Positions 57,809 through 64,000 of a stretch of 64,000 nucleotides of DNA are shown one piece after another (the stretch's first letter is position 1; every line of letters starts with the position of its first letter). Source of the stretch: Rhizobium sp. BK399. GTDB taxonomy: Bacteria > Pseudomonadota > Alphaproteobacteria > Rhizobiales > Rhizobiaceae. The notes under the pieces were generated by a model. It worked only from the letters and a program-made list of their open reading frames with translations, did no database searches and was not told the DNA's origin. A program made the translations under genes and the position numbers. The DNA is taken from positions 1-64,000 of the forward strand of contig NZ_JACIAH010000018.1 in the NCBI RefSeq assembly GCF_014194695.1, given 5' to 3'.

Positions 57809-58784
57809 AGGTTGCGTCCGATTTGATGGCTTCCGTCGCCTTTTGCCGATCTGAGCCTTCTGCCGCTAACACTGACTGCTTAAAAGAAATCTGGCAAGTC
57901 CATCTCGAGGGCCCGCTGCGGTCGGTTCGCTTTACGCATCAGCGCCTGACGGGCCGTACTAATGGCGCCGTATTGAAGGCTGCACTGAGATTTGCGAAAC
58001 TTCTCCAAGGCAGCACTTGAGCCGGGCTTCTCAAATACCAGATCGTCTGCCGTCAGTCGCTGGCACAGGGCTGGCAATGCTGGAAGCGCCGTCTTTCGGC
58101 GCTCCTTGACCGAGGCCGCGCGGGCCGACCATTTTCCGCCTTTCCGACGGCGCATTTATATCAGGCGGCCCCTCAAGATATTTGGACCGGAAATTCAATT
58201 CCCATCGAAAAAGTGCATTCATCTGATGGCTCGTGCCAGCTTTCGCTCTTCATAACTGTTCCGGCGGCCGCTTTTAGGCTTGGAGGCGCGGTAGGCTGTG
58301 TGTTTGAGCCGTGTCCTTTCCTGGCTGACCGTATCGCCCTGGATGCTTCAATTTGCGGCGAACATGAACGCGATGTGGACCCATGTGGTCCCGGTCGGTT
58401 CCCGGACTTCCCCAAGACCTCGTGGGCCATGTCTGCATCAACGCCAGGCAATCCGCTCCGGCGGTCTCTATGCGGGGGCTGAAATGTTGTCCACCGACGG
58501 GGTGCATAGCCGTTGCCGAGCTTCTTCTGAAGGAGGCTACGCATGACTGTGTGTCATGAGTTACATTCGTCCTTCCAGTCAATCTCATACTCTTCAAGAT
58601 AACTGTGCACCGCAGCACCAACCGTGGGGTAAAAACACTGCCTCCCTGACGACGGCGTTCATTGCATTGTAGGCGCCGTGATCGTCGCCTCCGCTATCAC
58701 CACGACGCGGGGCTTTCGCGCGAACGCGTTCCAGCGCGCTACACTCGGAGGGACGTTGCCTTGAGCGGATTGCGGACCTTGGCT
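57809..58784. other. 976-base decayed stretch with a ROSE leader remnant
   Basis: Apart from the ROSE-like fragment at 58065-58103, only short frames occur. One minus-strand frame ends AALEKFRKSQCSLQYGAIS and ARQALMRKANRPQRALEMDL (57880-58020), which looks coding but is not recognised. Near 58520 a ribosome site (GAAGGAGG) lies in a small hairpin before an 18-codon frame. The stretch looks like the ruins of a second heat-shock locus. Confidence 0.45.
58065..58103 (+). promoter_or_regulatory. Truncated second ROSE-like leader
   Basis: Bases 58065-58103 match 44539-44577 at 34 of 39 positions. The stem is AGCGCCG / CGGCGCT with the same TCTTT loop; two of the five changes turn G-U pairs into G-C pairs, so the fold is kept or even firmer. 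The ribosome-site hairpin and the heat-shock gene that should follow are missing. Confidence 0.65.
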
Positions 58785-59726
58785 CTACTCGTCCTCCTCA
58801 TCGAGAAGCTGTCTTCTAATCTGCATCAGCTCATTTTTTCGTGCTTTGCTAACCTCCGGCATCCGAAGATCTAGCCTCTCGAAAGCTGCCGAGATCACCT
58901 CCGATACTGCTAATCGCGCGAACCATTTGTTGTCGGCGGGAATGACGAACCAAGGAGCCCACTCGGTGCTGGTATTCTCCAGCATATCCTCGAATGCCGT
59001 TTGGTAGCTGTCCCAGTATTTTCGCTCTGCATAATCCGCCGGTGAAAACTTCCAGTTCTTTTCTGGCTCCTCTATCCGCGCCAGGAAGCGTTTTTTCTGC
59101 TCGTTCTTGGACACATTAAGAAAGAACTTCAAAACGATTGTGCCGTTTTGCCGGAGGTATTTTTCGAAATTATTTATCTCCTTGAAACGCTTCTGAAAGA
59201 TATCTGCTTTGTGAGCGCTCGGCGGGAGCTTCTGCTTTTCAAGCAGTTCCGGATGAACTCTGACAACCAAAACGTCCTCGTAATATGATCGGTTGAAGAT
59301 ACCGATCATGCCGCGACCAGGCACCGCTTTTGATGCACGCCAAAGGTAGCCATAATCCAGATCTTCCGCTGACGGCGCCTTGAAGCTGGTAACCTGGCAG
59401 CCCTGCGGATTGATTCCGGACATCACATGGCGAATCGCGCCATCCTTACCTGCCGCATCCATAGCCTGAAAGATGATCAACAGAGCGTAGTTATCCTGAG
59501 CATAGAGGATTTCCTGCATCGCGGACAGTCGCTCGACGTTTGCCGCCACCTTCTCGAGCGCCCCCTCTTTGTCATCATAGCCGCCGGTGAAATCCGGATC
59601 GAAATCCTTCTTTAGCGAAACGGCCTTTCCAGGCTCCACTGCTATGTCCCGGAAGCGAAAGCGTACACGGCCACTGTCGCCGACGGGGATCTCACGTTTC
59701 TTATCGAAGTCCAGATCAAGTTTCAT
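58785..59726 (-). CDS. ppk2: Polyphosphate kinase 2 (PPK2) family protein
   Basis: 313 residues of the PPK2 fold: the Walker A-like FQAMDAAGKDGAIRHVMSGI, GCQVTSFKAPSAEDLDYGYL, GMIGIFNRSYYEDVLVVRVH with the Walker B-type FNRSYYED, the lid Arg/Lys region NVSKNEQKKRFLARIEEP, and NKWFARLAVSEVISAAFERL. These enzymes move phosphate between polyphosphate and nucleoside di- or monophosphates. The single-domain length and the DYGYLWRASKAVPGRG segment suggest the ADP/AMP-phosphorylating kind. ATG 59726 has GGAGGAG upstream. Confidence 0.88.
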   Translation of the reverse strand: MKLDLDFDKKREIPVGDSGRVRFRFRDIAVEPGKAVSLKKDFDPDFTGGYDDKEGALEKVAANVERLSAMQEILYAQDNYALLIIFQAMDAAGKDGAIRHVMSGINPQGCQVTSFKAPSAEDLDYGYLWRASKAVPGRGMIGIFNRSYYEDVLVVRVHPELLEKQKLPPSAHKADIFQKRFKEINNFEKYLRQNGTIVLKFFLNVSKNEQKKRFLARIEEPEKNWKFSPADYAERKYWDSYQTAFEDMLENTSTEWAPWFVIPADNKWFARLAVSEVISAAFERLDLRMPEVSKARKNELMQIRRQLLDEEDE

Positions 59727-60209
59727 CTCATGCTCCTCCATGACATGTCCTGTTTGGGATAAGCGCGGCCTTGTGTCTCCTGACTATGAATCCTTGTATG
59801 CCGACCCCGTGATGGGACGTCCAAATATGATCGCTGCTCCCTGCCTAGAGCTGTATCAACCCAATCCACAGCGGTAACAATAAAAATACCGCAATATAGC
59901 CCATGCCGCGCGAATGGCGTGAGATGAGTAAGCACCCCGGAGCCCCCGACACGAACCAGCTGAAACATCCGATTCTGTCGTCTGCGCGATCCCCGTACCC
60001 CTCCGCTGGTCGGCAGCCAGGGCGGCGCTGTCTTTCGGTCGCTCCGTCGCGGAGGGCTACAATGTCGTTGGATACGAGGCTTTTGGGTTCGAGGGTGCTG
60101 GCGGTGGCATGGCGGCTTTAGAGTAAGAGTGCGGGCCGTGTTTCCGTGACGGGTTGAGGGCTGGAGAAAGGTCTCCGGCGTCCGTCAGTGAAGCCTGAAG
60201 CCGACGCAC
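59727..60209. other. 483-base stretch without a supported gene; small ribosome-site hairpin inside
   Basis: At 60042-60054 CTCCG-TCG-CGGAG hides a ribosome site that precedes ATG 60062, which opens only a 19-codon frame. Just before it, GCGCTGTCTTTCGG resembles the ROSE stem-loop at 44559. It may be another ROSE remnant, but the resemblance is short. The rest holds nothing I recognise. Confidence 0.4.
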
Positions 60210-61256
60210 CTAGCCCGATGATGCTGCTGGGCTGAATACCAGTAGACTAAAAATCTCGAAAAGAACCTGGGCGGCAGCGTGCGCCGTATTCGTCGTGCTG
60301 TCGTATTGCGGCGCTACCTCCACGACATCGGCGCCAACGAGATTCAGGCCCTTTAGTCCGCGCAATAGCTCCAAGGCCTCGCGGCTGGTGAGGCCACCGA
60401 TTTCGGGCGTTCCTGTGCCAGGGGCAAAGGCAGGGTCGAGGCTATCGATATCGAAGGAGAGGTAGGCAGGGCCGTCACCGACGACTTGGCGGGCTTTCTC
60501 CACGATCGCCGGAATGCCCATCGCTGAGATTTTCTCGGCATGAATGACAGTCATGCCGGACTCGTAGGAGAACTCCCAGAGGTATTCGGCGGACCCACGG
60601 ATGCCGATCTGAATAGTTCTAGTAGGATCGAGGACGCCATCTAGCACTGCGTTGCGCATCGGGCCACCATGGTGGAACTTCGTTTGGTCGAACGGACCCC
60701 CGGTGTCACAATGGGCGTCGATATGGATGAGGCCGACTGGTTCACTAGCGCCGACGGCCTTGAGGATCGGATGAGTGATCGAATGGTCGCCGCCGACGGA
60801 AACCGGAATGACACCTGACGCGATGACCTTGCCGATCATTGCCTCGATATCTTGATGGCATTGTTCCAGCCGGTAGCGGCTCTGGAATGGCACGTCGCCA
60901 ATATCGGCGATGCGCAAGTCGTAAGCTGGGGCGCATTCCAGGACGTGATTATAAGGGCCGATACGCTCGACGGCGCGAACGGCCCTGGGCCCGAATCGCG
61001 AGCCAGGGCGGTTTGTGACCCCGAGGTCCATCGGCATGCCGATCGCGACCACCTGCAGGTCCCCAAAGTCGGGGGCAGCGAAATCTACCTCCCTGTAGGG
61101 AAGTGTTGCGAAGGTCGAGATCCCCGAATAAGGAGCCGCCCGTGTGCCGCCCTTGAAGATCTTATCCGCTACCCTTAGAAAGCGCGGATCGAAGAACTCG
61201 GTACTATCGGCAAACTTCCGGCGCAGATCTTCGAGATGCTTTTTCAACTCAACCAT
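60210..61256 (-). CDS. Agmatinase-family ureohydrolase
   Basis: 348 residues of the arginase/agmatinase superfamily. Manganese ligands are visible in SVGGDHSITHPIL, HIDAHCDTGG and SFDIDSLDPAFAPGTGTPE. MPMDLGVTNRPGSRFGPRAV and EIGGLTSREALELLRGL are agmatinase-like. It hydrolyses a guanidino compound (agmatine, guanidinobutyrate or guanidinopropionate) to an amine and urea. I set the start at ATG 61256 (AGGGG upstream); a longer frame to 61526 would overlap the divergent gene. It stands back to back with a second ureohydrolase at 61463, sharing about 200 bases of promoter region. Confidence 0.86.
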   Translation of the reverse strand: MVELKKHLEDLRRKFADSTEFFDPRFLRVADKIFKGGTRAAPYSGISTFATLPYREVDFAAPDFGDLQVVAIGMPMDLGVTNRPGSRFGPRAVRAVERIGPYNHVLECAPAYDLRIADIGDVPFQSRYRLEQCHQDIEAMIGKVIASGVIPVSVGGDHSITHPILKAVGASEPVGLIHIDAHCDTGGPFDQTKFHHGGPMRNAVLDGVLDPTRTIQIGIRGSAEYLWEFSYESGMTVIHAEKISAMGIPAIVEKARQVVGDGPAYLSFDIDSLDPAFAPGTGTPEIGGLTSREALELLRGLKGLNLVGADVVEVAPQYDSTTNTAHAAAQVLFEIFSLLVFSPAASSG

Positions 61257-61462
61257 CGTTTGTCCCCTTCTTGCGCGTCCTGCTTCATAGGTTTGAAGCG
61301 CGTCGCGACCGATGACAACTTCTTTTGCTGTCGTCGGGGTTGAATCCACATCCGCTATCTCGACGTGCCGGGATTCCTGATCGCGCATTGGAAGAATTTG
61401 GGCTTGCGTGAGAAGCGGCGGGCTCGCAGATTGCGGCATCATCATGAGCAAAGGATTGGACG

Positions 61463-62434
61463 ATGACCGGCAGTTTCTTTCAACCAGTTTCCGCTGCCGA
61501 GGTTCCGCGCTTTGCCGGGCATTCAACTTTCATGCGTCTGCCCGCCGTGCAGACGGCGACTGGACTTGATATCGCGCTTGTCGGCATTCCCTGGGACGGC
61601 GGAACGACGAATAGGGCGGGCGCTAGGCATGGGCCGCGGGAGGTTCGCAATCAGTCGAGCCTGATGCGGCGTGTACACCATGTTTCGGGCACCGAGCCAT
61701 TCAGCATCGCGAATATTGCTGACGTCGGCGATCTTTCCGTCAACCCGATCGATCTTGTCGACGGCCTCGATCGTATAAAAAAGGGAATGGATACGATTGT
61801 CGCTGCCGGTGCCATTCCGCTGTCGGTCGGAGGCGACCATTTGACAACTCTGCCCGTACTCCGCGCCATTGTCAAAGATAGGCCGATCGGACTGGTTCAT
61901 TTCGACGCACATTCAGATACCAACGATCGCTATTTTGGTGATAATCCCTACACGCACGGAACGCCATTCCGTCGAGCGATCGAAGAGGGCCTACTCGACC
62001 CGAAACGGATCGTCCAAATTGGAATTCGCGGCTCGATTTACGATCCGGGCGAGCACGACTGGGCGAGAGAGCAGGGCATCCGGATCATCTATATGGAAGA
62101 GTTTGTTGACCGCGGAGCGAAGGACGTGATGCGGGAGGCGCGAGATATTGCAGGGGGGCTGCCGACCTACGTTAGCTTTGACATCGACAGCATTGATCCA
62201 TCGATGGCACCCGGAACCGGAACGCCGGAAGCAGGCGGCTTCACGACCCGCGAGGCGCAGCAAATGATCCGTCTGCTTTCAGATGTACAGATCGTGGGCG
62301 CCGACGTCGTGGAAGTCTCGCCGCCATTTGACCTTGCCGGCATGACGGCGCTTGCGGGCGCCACGATGATGTTCGAACTTCTCTGTGTAATTGCCAGACA
62401 GGTCGCGGATCGGCGCAACGGCGCAAGCGCCTGA
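61463..62434 (+). CDS. Second agmatinase-family ureohydrolase (guanidino-acid hydrolase type)
   Basis: 323 residues. The ligand motifs are SVGGDHLTTLPVL, HFDAHSDTND and SFDIDSIDPSMAPGTGTPE. The segment LVGIPWDGGTTNRAGARHGP and HGTPFRRAIEEGLLDPKRIV is of the guanidinobutyrase/guanidinopropionase kind. It is only distantly similar to its divergent neighbour, so this is not a recent duplication; the two may act on different guanidino compounds or form a mixed assembly. A possible terminator lies just behind it. Confidence 0.86.
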   Translation: MTGSFFQPVSAAEVPRFAGHSTFMRLPAVQTATGLDIALVGIPWDGGTTNRAGARHGPREVRNQSSLMRRVHHVSGTEPFSIANIADVGDLSVNPIDLVDGLDRIKKGMDTIVAAGAIPLSVGGDHLTTLPVLRAIVKDRPIGLVHFDAHSDTNDRYFGDNPYTHGTPFRRAIEEGLLDPKRIVQIGIRGSIYDPGEHDWAREQGIRIIYMEEFVDRGAKDVMREARDIAGGLPTYVSFDIDSIDPSMAPGTGTPEAGGFTTREAQQMIRLLSDVQIVGADVVEVSPPFDLAGMTALAGATMMFELLCVIARQVADRRNGASA

Positions 62435-62440
62435 TCGCAT

Positions 62441-62467
62441 GGCCTTCGTCAAGGGTTGATGAAGGCC
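62441..62467. terminator. Stem-loop between convergent genes
   Basis: GGCCTTCGTCAA and TTGATGAAGGCC form a 12-base stem (one G-T wobble) with a GGG loop, between the convergent ureohydrolase and monooxygenase genes. There is no T run on either side, so it is a weak or Rho-assisted terminator. Confidence 0.6.
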
Positions 62468-62491
62468 TCGCCTGATAGCGGTCGTCTGCTC

Positions 62492-63844
62492 TTAGCGAGC
62501 GGCTCGTGCCTTCGCAAAGCGGTTTTCCGGCATGGAAAGTCCGAGGTTTTCCCGCAGCGTTTTGCCCTCATATTCTTCGCGGAAGAGGCCGCGGCTCCGC
62601 AATTTCGGCAGCACAAGCTTGACGAAATCGTCGAGGCTCGACGGCAGTGTCGGGAACATTAAAATGAAGCCATCCGCTGCACGGGTCTCGAACCACTCTT
62701 CCATGAAGTCGGCAATCTGTGCCGGTGTGCCAGTAATGCCGTTGCCGGTATGCTTCTCAGCGTAGTGACGCACCAACTCGCCAACCGTCCGGCCACTCTT
62801 CACGAATTCGGTAAGCTCTTCGAACAGCGCGCGCGATCCCTTGGGTTCCGTTGGCAATCGATCCAACGGGAACGGCCTGTCAAACGGGACACCGCGCAAG
62901 TCGGCCTCCAGGAACTCGGAAAGCATCAAGCGACCGACCTCGGGGTGCATCTTGTCGATGAGGTAGTTGACCTTGGCCTGGGCCTCGGCTTCCGTTTCGC
63001 CGACATTCAGGACAACGCCCGGCATAATCTTTAGATCATCAGGATTGCGTCCGTAGGCCGGCATACGTTGCTTGACGTTTGCGTAGAATGCACGGTTTCG
63101 CTCAATGTTCGAGGCGAGGCTAAAGACGATCTCGGCTGTACGCGCTGCCATGTCCATGCCAGCTTCCGAGCCGCCGGCCTGCGCAATGACCGGCCGGCCT
63201 TGTGGCGATCGGGCGATGTTCAGCGGTCCGCGGACCTGGAAGTGCTTGCCCTTGTGATTGAGCGTGTGGTGCTTTGTCTTGTCGTAGTAGACGCCGCTCT
63301 CGCGATCGAGCAGCAACGCTCCTTCCTCGAAGCTGTCCCAGAGACCAAAGACGACGTCCACGAACTCGTTGCCACGCTCATAACGCAGTGCATGTGGGTC
63401 AAGCCCCTCGCGGTTGAAATTGTAGCCCGTCTCGTCGTGGTCTGAAGTGACGACATTCCAGCACGCTCGCCCGTGGCTCAGATGGTCGATTGAGGCAAAC
63501 AGTCGGGCGACGTTGTAGGGCTCGTAATAGCTGGTTGATACCGTGGCGACGAGGCCAAGCTTCTCTGTTGTCACCGACAGGGCGGACAGCAGCGACAAAG
63601 GCTCGAAACGGTTCATCTTCGTCGGAATGCGCGAGAGAGCATCGGGGTCGCCGACAGCAGCGGCAGGCGAGTCTGCCATGAACATGAAATCGAGCTTTGC
63701 TGCTTCCGACCGTCTGGCGACATCGAGCAGATGACTGAAATCGTTGGCGCCGTGAACATCGCTTGCCGGATGCAGCCATGAGGCCGGATGGAAGCCGAAC
63801 GTGTAGACGAAGGTGCCCAGTTTCATCCTGTCAGAACGCGCCAT
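62492..63844 (-). CDS. LLM-class monooxygenase of the NtaA/SnaA/DmoA family
   Basis: 450 residues of the family that includes nitrilotriacetate (NtaA), pristinamycin (SnaA), dibenzothiophene sulfone (DszA) and dimethyl sulfide (DmoA) monooxygenases, which use FMNH2 from a separate reductase. Typical blocks are FHPASWLHPASDVHGANDFS, PTKMNRFEPLSLLSALSVTT, WNVVTSDHDETGYNFNREGL, RYERGNEFVDVVFGLWDSFE, YYDKTKHHTLNHKGKHFQVR and RSPQGRPVIAQAGGSEAGMD. ATG 63844 has GGGAG upstream; an ATG seven codons before is possible. No flavin reductase gene is next to it inside the window. Its substrate is unknown. Confidence 0.86.
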   Translation of the reverse strand: MARSDRMKLGTFVYTFGFHPASWLHPASDVHGANDFSHLLDVARRSEAAKLDFMFMADSPAAAVGDPDALSRIPTKMNRFEPLSLLSALSVTTEKLGLVATVSTSYYEPYNVARLFASIDHLSHGRACWNVVTSDHDETGYNFNREGLDPHALRYERGNEFVDVVFGLWDSFEEGALLLDRESGVYYDKTKHHTLNHKGKHFQVRGPLNIARSPQGRPVIAQAGGSEAGMDMAARTAEIVFSLASNIERNRAFYANVKQRMPAYGRNPDDLKIMPGVVLNVGETEAEAQAKVNYLIDKMHPEVGRLMLSEFLEADLRGVPFDRPFPLDRLPTEPKGSRALFEELTEFVKSGRTVGELVRHYAEKHTGNGITGTPAQIADFMEEWFETRAADGFILMFPTLPSSLDDFVKLVLPKLRSRGLFREEYEGKTLRENLGLSMPENRFAKARAAR

Positions 63845-64000
63845 GCCATTCTCCCGCGAGCTCATCTGTGATTGCTCAAGGTAACTCTACGCGACCTTTT
63901 TCATCAATATCGCAAGGCCTACTTCCGCTTTAGTTTTTTAAAGGGTCGTAGGTGCGGAGATTTGCGCCTGCCGCCGCGATATCGCAATAAGCCAATCGCG

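Noticed and set aside
1..64000. CRISPR arrays and origins of replication
   Set aside because: No regularly spaced repeats and no repABC, dnaA-box cluster or iteron group were seen.

Overview
The window looks like an accessory or metabolic-island stretch of a high-GC alphaproteobacterium, most probably a member of the Rhizobiaceae (Rhizobium/Sinorhizobium-like). The reasons are the dense catabolic operons each with its own GntR, LysR or AraC regulator, the many ABC and TRAP importers, a small heat-shock gene behind a ROSE-type RNA thermometer, DUF982 and DUF1931 proteins typical of rhizobia, and the rhizobial-looking N-terminus of pyruvate carboxylase at the left edge. This assignment is an inference; no rRNA or complete tRNA gene is present.

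Region by region: (1) 1-7173 holds the 5' end of pyc, then a minus-strand operon for a ribose-type ABC importer, an acetamidase/formamidase-family amidase and an FMN alpha-hydroxy-acid dehydrogenase, with a divergent GntR/FadR regulator and a palindrome between them. (2) 7392-12246 holds a LysR regulator, an SDR-like protein without its catalytic residues, a VOC protein, an exported epoxide hydrolase and an unrecognised protein. (3) 12934-22408 is a DMSP catabolism cluster: LysR, GMC oxidoreductase (dddA-like), dddD (fused double class III CoA-transferase), a betaine-type ABC importer and acuI. An LLM-class flavin oxidoreductase follows. (4) 24188-33283 is mixed: a receiver-domain remnant, a dead IS630, a frameshifted DUF1931 gene, trxC, an ene-reductase, a sorbosone-type dehydrogenase, a uvrA tail fragment, a TacAT-type toxin-antitoxin pair and remnants of a recombinase and an IS21 element. 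(5) 33284-43074 is a sugar-acid island: denD-like dehydrogenase, FAD-linked oxidase, FadR-type regulator, FAH-family protein, TRAP transporter, EamA transporter and an enolase-superfamily gene split by an in-frame amber codon. Three promoters share a TTGTCnGA(C/T)A palindrome.

(6) 43075-46203 carries decayed genes and the ROSE-hsp20-DUF982 group. (7) 46204-56209 is a catabolic operon: AraC regulator, MFS transporter, three-subunit molybdenum hydroxylase with a CoxG-like domain fused to its large subunit, acyl/aryl-CoA ligase, enoyl-CoA hydratase and alpha/beta hydrolase. Its substrate is unknown but probably an aromatic or heterocyclic acid. (8) 56509-63844 holds an SRAP protein, an orphan gatC, a second decayed ROSE leader, PPK2, two divergent agmatinase-family ureohydrolases and an NtaA/SnaA/DmoA-family monooxygenase.

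The general design is uptake plus catabolism of small polar compounds (amides, DMSP/betaines, sugar acids, aromatic acids, guanidino compounds), separated by stretches of insertion-sequence debris and broken genes. The strongest biological story is the DMSP cluster. The least characterised complete systems are the molybdenum-hydroxylase/CoA-ligase operon and the amidase/hydroxy-acid dehydrogenase operon.
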